NCBI RefSeq assembly: GCF_027627575.1
Contig: NZ_CP114065.1
Coordinates: 2,542,001 to 2,606,000, forward strand
Reading direction: 5' to 3'
Length of the DNA: 64,000 bases
From: Kribbella sp. CA-293567
Lineage (GTDB): Bacteria; Actinomycetota; Actinomycetes; Propionibacteriales; Kribbellaceae
Part shown: positions 52,784-62,164 of the stretch, piece by piece
How the letters are laid out: each line of letters starts with the position of its first letter
Numbering within the stretch: position 1 is the stretch's first letter
Notes under the pieces: generated by a model
Databases searched by the model: none
The model's input: only the letters and a program-made list of their open reading frames with translations
Told to the model about the DNA's origin: nothing
Made by a program: the position numbers and the translations under genes

Positions 52784-53784
52784 CCAAGGTTGCGGTGTTC
52801 GGCGCGGGGTCCTGGGGAACCGCTTTCGCTACGGTCCTGGCTCAGGCCGGCAATCAGGTGTCGGTGTGGGGCCGCCGTGAGTCGCTGTGCGAGGCGATCA
52901 ACACGCGGCACGAGAACCCCGACTATCTTCCGGGCCTGCGCCTGCCGGACTCGATCACCGCGACGCACGATCCGGCCGCCGCGGCCGAGGGTGCCGAGGC
53001 GATCGTGCTGGCGGTCACCAGCCAGTCGCTACGGGAGAACTTGCGCGACTGGGCGCCGTTGCTGCCGCCGGCCGCACCACTGGTGAGCCTGATGAAGGGC
53101 GTCGAGCTCGGTACTACGAAGCGGATGAGCGAGGTGATCGCCGAGCTGACCGGTGCCGGACCCGAGCGGATCGCCGCGGTGTCCGGACCCAACCTGGCGC
53201 GTGAGATCGCCGAGGGCCAGCCGGCCGCGGCCGTGATCGCGTGTGCTGACGAAGGCACCGCCGCTCGGCTGCAGAAGCTCTGCCACTCGCCGACGTTCCG
53301 GCCGTATACGAACACCGACGTGATCGGCTGCGAGCTCGGCGGCGCCACCAAGAACGTGATCGCGCTGGCTGTCGGAATGGCGGTCGGTCTCGGCTTCGGC
53401 GACAACGCGCGCGCTTCGCTGATCACCCGAGGTCTGGCGGAGACAGCACGCCTCGGTACCGCGCTGGGCGCCGATGAGCACACGTTCTCCGGGCTTGCCG
53501 GGCTGGGCGACCTGGTGGCGACCTGCTCGTCACCGCTGTCCCGCAACCGCACCTTCGGCGAGAAACTCGGCCAAGGGATGACCGTGGCGGAGATTGCCGG
53601 TGCCACCCGGCAGGTCGCCGAAGGCGTGAAGTCCTGCGCCTCGATCAGCGATCTGGCCCATCACCACGACGTGGAGATGCCGATCGCCGAACACGTGACG
53701 AAGGTGGTGTCGGGAGAGATGACGCCGAAGGACATGTTGTTCAGCCTGGTGTCGAGGTCGGCGAAGTCCGAGCGCTGGGGGTAG
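52780..53784 (+). CDS. gpsA: NAD(P)-dependent glycerol-3-phosphate dehydrogenase
   Basis: 334 residues with the Rossmann loop [37 protein letters not shown], and the catalytic Lys in [14 protein letters not shown]. It makes sn-glycerol 3-phosphate for phospholipids, which PlsC then uses after the first acylation. The ATG overlaps the plsC stop (ATGA), so the two are coupled. Confidence 0.96.
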   Translation: MTKVAVFGAGSWGTAFATVLAQAGNQVSVWGRRESLCEAINTRHENPDYLPGLRLPDSITATHDPAAAAEGAEAIVLAVTSQSLRENLRDWAPLLPPAAPLVSLMKGVELGTTKRMSEVIAELTGAGPERIAAVSGPNLAREIAEGQPAAAVIACADEGTAARLQKLCHSPTFRPYTNTDVIGCELGGATKNVIALAVGMAVGLGFGDNARASLITRGLAETARLGTALGADEHTFSGLAGLGDLVATCSSPLSRNRTFGEKLGQGMTVAEIAGATRQVAEGVKSCASISDLAHHHDVEMPIAEHVTKVVSGEMTPKDMLFSLVSRSAKSERWG

Positions 53785-53787
53785 GGG

Positions 53788-53826
53788 GCCTTCCTCACGC
53801 ACCGACGTAGGCCGTGCGTGGGGAAG
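53788..53826. terminator. Bidirectional terminator between gpsA and the ROK gene
   Basis: CTTCCTCACGCAC and GTGCGTGGGGAAG form a stem with one G-T pair between the two convergent genes. Confidence 0.75.
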
Positions 53827-53829
53827 CAC

Positions 53830-54972
53830 TCATAGGCCGAGCGCGTGCTGCAGCACCATCGCGGCCGCGCCTCGGACGGCTGTCTGTTGACCTGTCCGCG
53901 AGGCCACCACGCGGAGCTCGGTGGTGGCCAAGGGCAAGGATCTGGCATAGATCGCTTCGCGAATTCCGGCCAGCAAGCTGTCACCCGCTTGGGACAGCGA
54001 GCCGCCGATCACGATCACCGAAGGATTGAAGAAGCTCACGCAGGATGCCAGCACGGTACCGATCTCCCGGCCCGCCTGGCGGACAGCCTGCGTGGCGACC
54101 GGATCGCCGGCGCGAACCAGATCAACCACATCCTGGCTCGTCTCGGTCGGCAGGCCGGCGGAGCGAAGGTGAGCAGCGAGCGCGGCGGCCGAGGCGACGG
54201 CTTCCAGGCAGCCGGCGTTGCCGCAGCGGCACAGCTCTGTGTGGCCGAGCGCTTGGACATGGCCGATGTCGCCGGCCGCGCCCTGCGCGCCACGATGTAG
54301 CCGACCGCCGCTGATCAGACCGGCGCCGATGCCGGTAGCGACCTTGACGAACAGCAGGTGCTCGATCGCGGCGTACTGATTGGTGTGCTCGCCGAGCGCC
54401 ATCAGGTTCACGTCGTTGTCGACCAGAACCGGCCCGGCGAACTCTCCGGCAAGTCGACCCGCGACGTCGAAGGAGTCCCAGCCGGGCATGATCGGCGGCT
54501 GGATCGGGCGGCCGGTGCGGTGCTCGACCGGTCCGGGAAGGCCGACGCCTGTGCCCGCCAGCCTGCCGGAGGGGTGGCGGGCCAGCAGCGCGCGAGCGTG
54601 GTCCGCGAGGGCGGTGAGGACGACCTCGGGGCCGTCAGCGATGTCCTGCGGGACGGTGGTGCTGTCGAGGATCTCGCCGGTCAGGTCGGCGAGCGCAACA
54701 GTCAGATGGGTCGCGCCGACGTCGGCCGCCAGGACGAGCCGGGCCGCCGGGTTGAACTTGAACCGTGCAGGTGGGCGGCCACCGGTCGATTCAGCCGCTT
54801 CGTGCGGCACGACGAACTCTTGGGCGACCAATGACTCCAGTCGGCCGGTCACGGTCGACCGGGCCAAGCCGGTCAGGTCCATCAGTTGGTTGCGAGTCCG
54901 CGGTTGTCCGTCCAGCAGCAACTGGAGCAGGGGATCGGGATCCGCTGCTCTGGTACCGGAGTTGTCGGCCAT
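53830..54972 (-). CDS. ROK family transcriptional regulator
   Basis: 380 residues: an N-terminal winged helix (TRNQLMDLTGLARSTVTGRL) and a ROK sugar-kinase-like domain (LAADVGATHLTVALADLTGE, TGVGLPGPVEH, VDNDVNLMALGE). A zinc motif with CRCGNAGCLE is present. It probably senses a sugar and represses the divergent dehydrogenase/isomerase pair. An ACTTTTGT/ACAAAAGT palindrome lies between them. Confidence 0.92.
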   Translation of the reverse strand: MADNSGTRAADPDPLLQLLLDGQPRTRNQLMDLTGLARSTVTGRLESLVAQEFVVPHEAAESTGGRPPARFKFNPAARLVLAADVGATHLTVALADLTGEILDSTTVPQDIADGPEVVLTALADHARALLARHPSGRLAGTGVGLPGPVEHRTGRPIQPPIMPGWDSFDVAGRLAGEFAGPVLVDNDVNLMALGEHTNQYAAIEHLLFVKVATGIGAGLISGGRLHRGAQGAAGDIGHVQALGHTELCRCGNAGCLEAVASAAALAAHLRSAGLPTETSQDVVDLVRAGDPVATQAVRQAGREIGTVLASCVSFFNPSVIVIGGSLSQAGDSLLAGIREAIYARSLPLATTELRVVASRTGQQTAVRGAAAMVLQHALGL

Positions 54973-54996
54973 CGGACTTCCGCCGTTCGTCGGTGG

Positions 54997-55034
54997 ACTT
55001 TTGTTTGACGGGAGACAAAAGTTTCACATACCGT
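54997..55034 (+). promoter_or_regulatory. Promoter with overlapping ROK-type operator
   Basis: ACTTTTGT (54997-55004) and ACAAAAGT (55015-55022) are perfect inverted arms 10 bases apart. They flank the -35 TTGACG (55005-55010). An 18-bp spacer leads to the -10 TACCGT (55029-55034), seven bases before the ATG of the dehydrogenase gene. Confidence 0.85.
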
Positions 55035-55041
55035 TGCGGCC

Positions 55042-56136
55042 ATGTCCAACGCAGCGCGCAAGCTCAGGGTCGGGATCGTCGGTGGCGGCTTCATGGGTCG
55101 CGTGCACGGCCGGTCGGCCCTCGTCGCAGGAGCCCGGATCGTCGGCGCGGTCGGGTCCAGTCCCGAGCGGGCGGAGGCTGCTGCCCAAGCGGCAGGTGCC
55201 GAGCGCGGTTTCGCGACCCTCGACGAGTTGCTTGCCGCAGACATCGATCTGGTCCACGTCTGCACGCCGAACAACACGCATCTCCCGGTCACGCTGCAAG
55301 CGCTCGAAGCAGGCAAGCACGTGATCTGCGAGAAGCCGCTCGCCGCCTCCGCCCAGGACGCGACCGGTTTGCTCGCGGCGGCGCTGGAGGCTGATCGGGT
55401 CGCGACCGTGCCGTTCGTCTACCGCTACCATCCGATGGTTCGAGAGCTGCGAACCAGGATCGCCGAGGGTGAGGCCGGGCAGATCACCAGCCTGCACGGC
55501 AGCTACCTGCAGGACTGGCTGGCCGGTGAGAACGATCAGAACTGGCGCGTGGACGACGCCGCGGGCGGTCCTTCGCGCGCGTTCGGTGACATCGGTTCGC
55601 ACTGGTGCGACCTGACCGAGTTCGTCACCGGTGACAAGATCACCGACGTCAGCGCGCAGACACGGACGATCCGCGCGACCCGCGGTGGCGCCGAAGTGCG
55701 GACGGAGGATCTGGCGACCGCGCAGTTCCGTACCGCGGCCGGAGTGGTCGGCACGGTCGTCGTCAGCCAGGTCGCCGCAGGTCGCAAGAACCGTTTGTAC
55801 CTGGAGGTTTCCGGGACCGAGTCGAGCTTCGGTTTCGACCAGGAGGACCCGGATCGTCTGTGGGTCGGCCGTCGCGCGGCGAACCAACTGCTGACGCGCG
55901 ATCCGGACACGCTCAGCCCGCCTGCCGCGCGGGTCAACCGGCTGCCGGCCGGCCATGCCCAGGGCTACCAGGACGCCTTCGATTCCTTCGTCGCCGACAC
56001 CTATGCCGCCGCGCTGGACGGCGACCAACCCGACGGCCTGCCGGACTTCGCGGCCGGCGCGCGCTCTGCCCATCTCGTCGACGCCGTACTGCGGTCCGCA
56101 GCCGCGGACGGCGCCTGGACCACTGTCGAAAACTGA
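55042..56136 (+). CDS. Gfo/Idh/MocA family oxidoreductase
   Basis: 364 residues with an N-terminal NAD(P) domain ([18 protein letters not shown]), the CEKPLAAS motif with the catalytic Lys, and a C-terminal alpha/beta domain ([17 protein letters not shown]). Members oxidise sugars or inositols. The promoter TTGACG/TACCGT and lack of Shine-Dalgarno suggest a leaderless transcript. A sugar isomerase follows 16 bases later. The sugar is unknown. Confidence 0.9.
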   Translation: MSNAARKLRVGIVGGGFMGRVHGRSALVAGARIVGAVGSSPERAEAAAQAAGAERGFATLDELLAADIDLVHVCTPNNTHLPVTLQALEAGKHVICEKPLAASAQDATGLLAAALEADRVATVPFVYRYHPMVRELRTRIAEGEAGQITSLHGSYLQDWLAGENDQNWRVDDAAGGPSRAFGDIGSHWCDLTEFVTGDKITDVSAQTRTIRATRGGAEVRTEDLATAQFRTAAGVVGTVVVSQVAAGRKNRLYLEVSGTESSFGFDQEDPDRLWVGRRAANQLLTRDPDTLSPPAARVNRLPAGHAQGYQDAFDSFVADTYAAALDGDQPDGLPDFAAGARSAHLVDAVLRSAAADGAWTTVEN

Positions 56137-56152
56137 ACTGAGGAGCCTGCAC

Positions 56153-57160
56153 ATGCCACGCCCGATCACCCTGTTCACCGGTCAGTGGGCCGACCTGCCC
56201 TTCGAAGAGGTCTGCACCCTCGCCTCGTCCTGGGGCTACGACGGTGTCGAGATCGCCTGCTCCGGCGACCACTTCGACGTCCAGCAAGCCATTGACGACC
56301 CGGACTACATCGCCGGCCGCAAGGAGATCCTCGAGCGGCACGGCCTGCAGGTCTTCGCCATCTCCAACCACCTGGTCGGGCAGGCGATCTGCGACGACCC
56401 GATCGACTTCCGGCACGAGGCGATCCTGCCGTCGCGGGTGTGGGGCGACGGTGATCCCGAGGGCGTCCGGCAGCGCGCGGCCGAGGACATGAAGAACACC
56501 GCACGAGCAGCCGCGAAGCTGGGCGTGAAGACGGTGATCGGCTTCACCGGCTCGTCGATCTGGCAGTACGTCGCGATGTTCCCGCCGGTTCCGGCCGAGC
56601 GGATCGCCGCGGGATACCAGGACTTCGCCGACCGGTGGAACCCGATCCTCGACGTCTTCGACGAGGTCGGTGTGCGGTTCGCGCACGAGGTGCACCCGTC
56701 GGAGATCGCCTACGACTACTGGACCACGACCCTGACCCTGGAAGCGATCGGGCACCGCGAGGCGTTCGGGCTGAACTGGGACCCGAGCCACATGGTCTGG
56801 CAGGACATCGACCCCGCCGCGTTCCTGTGGGACTTCAAGGACCGGATCTACCACGTCGACTGCAAGGACACCCGGATGCGGGTGGGGGGCGGACGCAACG
56901 GCCGCCTCGGCTCACACCTGCCGTGGGGCGACCCCCGCCGCGGCTGGGACTTCTACTCGACCGGCCACGGCGACGTGAACTGGGAAGACTGCTTCCGCGT
57001 CCTGAACTCCATCGGCTACGAGGGCCCGATCTCGGTCGAGTGGGAAGACGCCGGAATGGAGCGCAAGGTCGGCGCCGCCGAAGCAGTCGACGTCATCCGC
57101 AAACTCGCCTTCGACAAGCCCGAAGGCTCGTTCGACGACGCCTTCGCCACGGACAAGTAA
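56153..57160 (+). CDS. Sugar phosphate isomerase/epimerase (xylose isomerase-like TIM barrel)
   Basis: 335 residues of the AP_endonuc_2/IolE-like superfamily. Probable metal ligands are in [32 protein letters not shown] and [16 protein letters not shown] lies nine bases before the ATG. With the preceding Gfo/Idh/MocA gene it probably forms a catabolic pair (oxidation then isomerisation of a sugar or inositol) under the ROK regulator. Confidence 0.9.
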   Translation: MPRPITLFTGQWADLPFEEVCTLASSWGYDGVEIACSGDHFDVQQAIDDPDYIAGRKEILERHGLQVFAISNHLVGQAICDDPIDFRHEAILPSRVWGDGDPEGVRQRAAEDMKNTARAAAKLGVKTVIGFTGSSIWQYVAMFPPVPAERIAAGYQDFADRWNPILDVFDEVGVRFAHEVHPSEIAYDYWTTTLTLEAIGHREAFGLNWDPSHMVWQDIDPAAFLWDFKDRIYHVDCKDTRMRVGGGRNGRLGSHLPWGDPRRGWDFYSTGHGDVNWEDCFRVLNSIGYEGPISVEWEDAGMERKVGAAEAVDVIRKLAFDKPEGSFDDAFATDK

Positions 57161-57179
57161 GGCGCCTTCGCCGCCGAGC

Positions 57180-57318
57180 AGTAGGCAGACAGCTCAACCG
57201 CCGACAACTGGTAGGCGGCTCAGCCGCTGTCCAGTAGGTAAACGGCTCAACTGCTGTCCAGTAGGTACACGGCTCAGCCGCTGACAAATAGGTACACGGC
57301 TCAGCCGCTGAGCATTCC
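57180..57318. repeat. 27-bp tandem repeat
   Basis: About four and a half units of a 27-bp motif (CAGTAGGTACACGGCTCAGC then CGCTGAC, with variants) follow the isomerase gene. The unit length is a multiple of three and the minus strand reads as nine-residue repeats (SAAEPCTYW-like), but no start or gene context supports translation. Confidence 0.75.
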
Positions 57319-57325
57319 GTCCGTG

Positions 57326-58130
57326 CCGTTGCCACGGACGGGGTGCGCGCCGTTCCATTGGCCCACCCGGTAGGTGCGCTGGATCAGCACCTGAAGCCGC
57401 GTGCCTCGATCGCCGTCGTCGCGCAAGAGGCGGGAGCCCGAGACGGAGCCGGAGTCGGCGGAATCGCGAGCCGGAGCTGTGAGCGGGAAATCGCGAGCTG
57501 GGAGCGGCGAGCCGGGAGCACCTCGACCGTCTCGTTGCCACGGACAGACTGCGCTCTATCCCGCAGGTCTACGCGGTAGATGCGTTGGATCGGCGCCTCG
57601 CGCCTCGGATGCTGTCGTCGCGCAGTCTGCCTGGATCCGAGAGCCGGGAGCCGGAGGTGGGGGCGGGAAATCGGGAGCCGGAGGTGGGAGCGGGAGATCG
57701 GGAGTCGGGAGCCGAAGCGGCGAGCCGGAAGTCGGAGCGCCTGGTCTGTGCCGTTGCCACGGACAGGGTGAGCTCTGTCTTGCCGGCCTAGGCGGTAAAT
57801 GCGTTGGATTGGCGCTTCGGCCTCGATCGCCGTCGCGCAAAGTCAGCCGGGAGCCGGGAGCCGGGAGCCGGGAGCGGGAAGTGGGAGTTGTCCGCCAGCC
57901 GCCAGCCGCCAGCCGCCAGCCGCCAGCCGCCAGCCGCCAGCCGTCGGCCGGGAGTCGGAGCCGGAATCGCGAGCCGGGAATGGGAGCCGCAGTCGTCGGA
58001 CGCGAGCCGGAGGCCGCAATCGCGAGCTGGAAGCGGGAGCCGGAATCGCGGGCTGGGGCGGGAGCCGGAATCGCGGGCTGGGAGGCGGAGACGGGAGCCT
58101 CGGGGCTTCGGGGTCGCACTCGCCGATACG
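57326..58130. repeat. Three-copy ~210-bp tandem repeat with GGGAGCCG and CAGCCGC microrepeats
   Basis: The motif CGTTGCCACGGAC starts related blocks near 57328, 57534 and 57753 (periods 206 and 219). Each has a conserved half (to about GTCGTCGCGCA) and an expandable half of GGGAGCCG-like units. A CAGCCGC array lies at 57896-57945. Open frames here are long on both strands but composed of low-complexity residues. Confidence 0.75.
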
Positions 58131-58288
58131 GCCGCCCCGCGACCACTTCGCCTTTTCCGAGCAGGCGACGAAGGAGCCTGCGGCTGGGGTGGGTGGGAGC
58201 TGGGCACCGAGTGAGCGACGCAGTAGCGGGCGAGGTGCAGGCGTGGGGTATTAGCCGATGCGAGACAGCACTCAGTGGGTCGGGGTGA

Positions 58289-59206
58289 TCAGGGGAGTTC
58301 TAGTTGGACTTCGACGATCCAGTGGGACTGGTCTTCGCCGGGGGCCTCCAGGTAGTGCTCGCGCCAGGTGAAGGGTGCGGTCTGGCGGCCGGTGGATTCG
58401 GCCCAGCGGGCTAGCTGTTGGTAGGCGGTGGAGATGGTGTTCATGGGGCCGTGGTGGATGACGGTGGCTACGTCGGTGGCTGGGAGGATCCGGGTGTGGA
58501 GTCCGGGGACTTGGGGGCCGGTGAGGGCGTAGCCGGCGGTGATTTGGATGGCTGGCTCGTCGGCATCGCTGTCGGCCATCGCGCCGGTCCGGATCAGCGT
58601 GTTGCCGTCGTGGTCGGCCTCGTGGTCGGGGGCCGGGGCCGAGTATGGGGCCAGCTCGGGATGGGAGGCGGGCTCGGCTGCGGGGTGGGGCTGGTAGTGG
58701 GCGATCGGGGTTGTGCGGTCCGCGCCGGCTGCTTCCATCTGGAGGATGACCTGCTCGAACAGCGTTTGGACGACGCTGCCGGTCTGTTCGCGGCTGGCGT
58801 CCAGGGCGTCTGCTGAGAGGGCGGCGAGGGTGACGGGTTCGAGGTGTTTGGTGTCGACGTTCATTCGAGGTTCCTGTTCGATCAGTCGGAGTCTCGCCTG
58901 GACTCGGTCGAGGGTGTGGCGGTTGTGGCGCACCTGGCGTTCCAGTTCGGCTTCGCGCAGGCGCAGCATGCCGGTGAGTTCGGCCGAGATGATGCCGTCG
59001 TGGAGGAGTGGGCCGAGCTCGTCCAGGCGGAAGCCGAGGCCTTTGAGTGCGAGCAACCGGTTGAGGACGGTCAGTTGCGCGACGGCGTACGAGCGGCGGC
59101 TGGTGTGAGGGTCGACGTGGTCGGGGACCAGCAGACCGAGGGCGTCGTAGTGACGCAGCATGCGCGTCGTGACGCCGCCGAGGCGGGCGAATTCTCCGAT
59201 GTTCAT
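58289..59206 (-). CDS. MerR family regulator with GyrI-like effector domain
   Basis: 305 residues: an N-terminal MerR winged helix (NIGEFARLGGVTTRMLRHYD, LLVPDHVDPHTSRRSYAVAQ), a coiled-coil linker (residues about 85-120) and a C-terminal GyrI/BmrR-like ligand domain ending in WIVEVQLELP. A middle region with Pro/His/Ala-rich sequence is unusual. Two ATGs are adjacent; the one at 59206 is better spaced from AAGGG. It is divergent from the methyltransferase gene. Confidence 0.87.
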   Translation of the reverse strand: MNIGEFARLGGVTTRMLRHYDALGLLVPDHVDPHTSRRSYAVAQLTVLNRLLALKGLGFRLDELGPLLHDGIISAELTGMLRLREAELERQVRHNRHTLDRVQARLRLIEQEPRMNVDTKHLEPVTLAALSADALDASREQTGSVVQTLFEQVILQMEAAGADRTTPIAHYQPHPAAEPASHPELAPYSAPAPDHEADHDGNTLIRTGAMADSDADEPAIQITAGYALTGPQVPGLHTRILPATDVATVIHHGPMNTISTAYQQLARWAESTGRQTAPFTWREHYLEAPGEDQSHWIVEVQLELP

Positions 59207-59343
59207 CATGGTCCCTTCACTGTCCTGCTTCACACTGTGTCAATTGCAAGGCCGACGGCGGCGCCGGTTCGCACTGTGGGCGTGGGATTTGCTGGGGTCG
59301 TCAATTGGGGTCATCAATCGAGCAGGGCATGGAGGAACACGCT

Positions 59344-60150
59344 GTGGATCTGGACTGGAGCTTGGGACAGTACGAGCCGACGGGAGAGTCGCTGCTGCCG
59401 ATCTCCGAGATCGTCGTGGCGATGTCAGAGCCGCTGGCGGGGAAGCGGGTCGTCGACCTGGGATGCGGGACCGGGAACGCCGCGCTGCTGGCCGCTGCGC
59501 GAGGCGCCGTCGCGACCGGTGTCGACCCGGCCGCGCGGTTGGTGGAGGTCGCGCGGAAGCGGGCTGTCGAGCGCGGGCTGCAGGCGGAGTTCCTGGCCGG
59601 CGACGCGGCCGCGATCCCGGTCGAGGACGGTACTGCCGACGTGCTGCTGTCGATCTTCGCGGTGATCTTCGCGCCGGACGCCGATGCGGCGATCGCGGAG
59701 ATGGCGCGGGTGACGGCCCCCGGCGGGGTGATCCGGCTGACCTCCTGGGTGCCTGGCGGATCGATGATGACGATCAACACCGTGGCCGGACGCTTCATGG
59801 CCGAGGTCTTCGGGAGTGGGCCGACTCCGGACCCCGAGGCGCCCAAGCCGCTTGCGTGGCACGACGAGCCGGCGCTGCGCGAGGCCTTCGCGAAGCACGG
59901 ACTCGAGGTTGAGGTCGAGCAGCGCTCGATGCACCTGACGGCCAGTTCTCCGGAGGAGTATCTGACGAAGTCGGGGCAGCACCCGATGGCCGTGAGCGCG
60001 GCGCAAGCGCTGGCAACCCGACCCGACAGTGCCCAGTTGGAAGCCGACCTCGCGGGGCGCCTGCTCACCGCAGTACGGGAGATCAACGAAGACCCAACTG
60101 CCTTCCAAGTCTCCAACAACTACGCCATCGTGACCGCCCGCCACGGCTGA
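59344..60150 (+). CDS. Class I SAM-dependent methyltransferase
   Basis: 268 residues with VVDLGCGTGNAALLAA (SAM loop I), an acidic GVDPAARLV, and the VTAPGGVIRLTSW strand of UbiE/Methyltransf_11 enzymes. The substrate is unknown. I chose the GTG at 59344 because GGAGG lies eight bases upstream; the ATG at 59329 lacks such a site. The MerR regulator next to it may control it. Confidence 0.85.
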   Translation: MDLDWSLGQYEPTGESLLPISEIVVAMSEPLAGKRVVDLGCGTGNAALLAAARGAVATGVDPAARLVEVARKRAVERGLQAEFLAGDAAAIPVEDGTADVLLSIFAVIFAPDADAAIAEMARVTAPGGVIRLTSWVPGGSMMTINTVAGRFMAEVFGSGPTPDPEAPKPLAWHDEPALREAFAKHGLEVEVEQRSMHLTASSPEEYLTKSGQHPMAVSAAQALATRPDSAQLEADLAGRLLTAVREINEDPTAFQVSNNYAIVTARHG

Positions 60151-60156
60151 GCTGAG

Positions 60157-61299
60157 TCAGTGGGCCGGCGCTGGGCGTAGTACTGCTGCGAAGGCGGCGA
60201 TGCCGAGGGTGAGCACGGTGACCAGGATGAACGAGATGGTGAGGTTGCTGGCTTGGGCTATGCCGCCGATGATCGACGGAGCGATCAAGCCGGACGTGTA
60301 GGTGACGGTGGCGACGCCGGCGATCGCCTGGCTGGGGTTGGGGCCGGCGCGGCCTGCGGCTGCGAAAGCTAGCGGCACGACTACCGCGATGCCGAGCCCG
60401 AGCAGGCCGAAGCCGGCCATAGCGACCAGTGGGTGGTTCGCAAGAACCACTAGTACGCCGCCCAGGGTCGCGATTGCGCCGCTGACTCGCACAGTGGGTA
60501 CTGCGCCCCAGCGGTCGACTACTGCGTCGCCGGCGATCCGGGCCACGGCCATGGTCAAGGCGAAGCCGGTGGTGGCGGCCGCGGCCACCCCGTCCGACGT
60601 GGTCAGGACATCGCGCAGGTAGACCGCGGACCAGTCAAGGCTTGCGCCTTCGGCGAAGACCGCGCAGAAGCCGACGGCGCCGATCAACCAGGCTGACTTC
60701 GGGGGCAGGGCGAAGCGGGGTGGGGCCACCTCGTCCTCGGTGGGATGCAGGTTGAGCACCCACCGGCAGGCAGCGACTCCAGCCAGAGTCAGTACTGCGG
60801 CCGCGACCGCGTGGTGCACCTGCGCACTCAGTTCCAGATGCGCGGCGATCGTGCCGAGGCCGGAGCCGATCAGCGCTCCGACGCTCCACATGCCGTGCAG
60901 GCCGGACATGATCGATCTGCCGAGCCGGCGCTCGACCTCGACGCCGAGAGCGTTCATCACCACGTCTGCCATGCCGGCCGTCGCGCCGTACACGAACAGC
61001 GCCGCGCACAAGGTCAGCAGGTTGGGGGCGAGGGAGGGGAGCACGAGGGCCAGCGTCCACAGCGCGATCAGCCCACGGAGTGCGGTGCGGCTGCCGAGAC
61101 GATGGCTGATCCGCGCGGCGAGCGGCATCGACAGGGAGGCGCCGATCGCCGGGAAGGCGAGCGCCAGGCCCAGCTGCCCGGCACTGACCGACGCGTGGTC
61201 CTGGATCCACGGCACCCTGGTCGCGAAGGATCCCGTCACCGCGCCGTGCACGCAGAAGACCGCAGCCACGGCGTACCGGGCCTGGCGGAGTTCGTTCAT
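60157..61299 (-). CDS. MFS transporter
   Basis: 380 residues with about 12 membrane segments and MFS loop signatures (LAARISHRLGSRTALRG between helices 2 and 3). AAGGGG lies five bases before the ATG at 61299. It resembles the MFS gene on the other side of the DeoR gene (compare AEGASLDWSAVYLRDVL with AEGVANDWAALQFRDVL), so the two are probably paralogues. The substrate is unknown, perhaps a sugar or nucleoside. Confidence 0.9.
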   Translation of the reverse strand: MNELRQARYAVAAVFCVHGAVTGSFATRVPWIQDHASVSAGQLGLALAFPAIGASLSMPLAARISHRLGSRTALRGLIALWTLALVLPSLAPNLLTLCAALFVYGATAGMADVVMNALGVEVERRLGRSIMSGLHGMWSVGALIGSGLGTIAAHLELSAQVHHAVAAAVLTLAGVAACRWVLNLHPTEDEVAPPRFALPPKSAWLIGAVGFCAVFAEGASLDWSAVYLRDVLTTSDGVAAAATTGFALTMAVARIAGDAVVDRWGAVPTVRVSGAIATLGGVLVVLANHPLVAMAGFGLLGLGIAVVVPLAFAAAGRAGPNPSQAIAGVATVTYTSGLIAPSIIGGIAQASNLTISFILVTVLTLGIAAFAAVLRPAPAH

Positions 61300-61335
61300 T
61301 CCCACCCCTTGAAGCACCACGAATTCCACCATTCA

Positions 61336-61375
61336 AACATCTAGATTGTTCGAACGAACATCTGGCTGGTAGCTT
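61336..61375 (+). promoter_or_regulatory. DeoR promoter with direct repeats
   Basis: Two AACATCT repeats (61336-61342, 61357-61363) lie exactly 21 bp apart, two helical turns. The probable -35 TTGTTC (61346-61351) lies between them, with an 18-bp spacer to the -10 TAGCTT (61370-61375) and GTG six bases later. The gap is shared with the divergent MFS gene. Confidence 0.7.
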
Positions 61376-61381
61376 GACTGT

Positions 61382-62164
61382 GTGAAGAGTACGGAACGGC
61401 AGCGGGTCATCGTCGAGCGCCTGATGGCTGCTCCGAGGGTCGGTGTCGCCGAGCTGGTGACCGCGACCGGAGCGTCGGACATGACCGTACGGCGCGACCT
61501 CGACTACCTCGCCGCGCAGGGCGTGCTCAAGCGCGTCCATGGTGGCGCGGTCGCCGCGATGCCGAGCGGGGTCGAACCGCCCTTCGCTGCTCGGGCGACA
61601 GCGGATCTGGGCCCGAAGCGGGCCATCGCGCGGGCCGCGGTCGCCCATCTGAAGGACGGCGAGACGATCGTGCTGGACAGCGGTACGACGGCCCTCGAGG
61701 TCGCCAAGCTGCTCCGCGATCGGGCCGTCACGGTGATGCCGCTGTCGCTGCAGGTCGCCCAGGAGCTCATCGACGCGCCGCGGGTGCGGTTGCTCCTGCC
61801 GGGCGGGGAGCCGCGCGCCGGGGAACTGGCGCTGGTCGGGCCGCTCACGCTGGCTTCGCTGCGGGCGTTGCGGTTCGACGTCGCGGTGCTCAGTCCGTGC
61901 GCGTTCAGCCTCGACGCGGGGATGACCGCGTTCGACCTCGGGGATGCCGAGGTCAAGCAGCAGGCGATGGCGGTGGCGACCCGGTCGATGGTCCTCGCCG
62001 ACGGCGCCAAGTGGGACCGCTCGGCGCTGGCGTACATCTGTCCGGCCGATCGACCCGAGCTGATCATCACCGATTCCACCGCGCCCGAGGAGACCCGCAC
62101 GCTGCTCGCGCAGCGCGGAGTACTGGTCGAGGTCGCGGAACCAACCCTGGAAGGGCTCTCTTGA
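61382..62164 (+). CDS. DeoR/GlpR family transcriptional regulator
   Basis: 260 residues: an N-terminal DeoR helix-turn-helix (RQRVIVERLMAAPRVGVAEL, ATGASDMTVRRDLDYLAAQG) and a sugar-phosphate-sensing DeoRC domain (VLDSGTTALEVAKLL). It probably represses one or both MFS genes around it. The start is a GTG six bases after TAGCTT with no Shine-Dalgarno, so it is probably leaderless. Confidence 0.92.
   Translation: MKSTERQRVIVERLMAAPRVGVAELVTATGASDMTVRRDLDYLAAQGVLKRVHGGAVAAMPSGVEPPFAARATADLGPKRAIARAAVAHLKDGETIVLDSGTTALEVAKLLRDRAVTVMPLSLQVAQELIDAPRVRLLLPGGEPRAGELALVGPLTLASLRALRFDVAVLSPCAFSLDAGMTAFDLGDAEVKQQAMAVATRSMVLADGAKWDRSALAYICPADRPELIITDSTAPEETRTLLAQRGVLVEVAEPTLEGLS

Noticed and set aside
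57401..58288. Long plus-strand and minus-strand frames in the tandem-repeat tract
   Set aside because: They are composed of repeated SREPGAG or RLPAPGS-type residues caused by the microrepeats, with no start signals.
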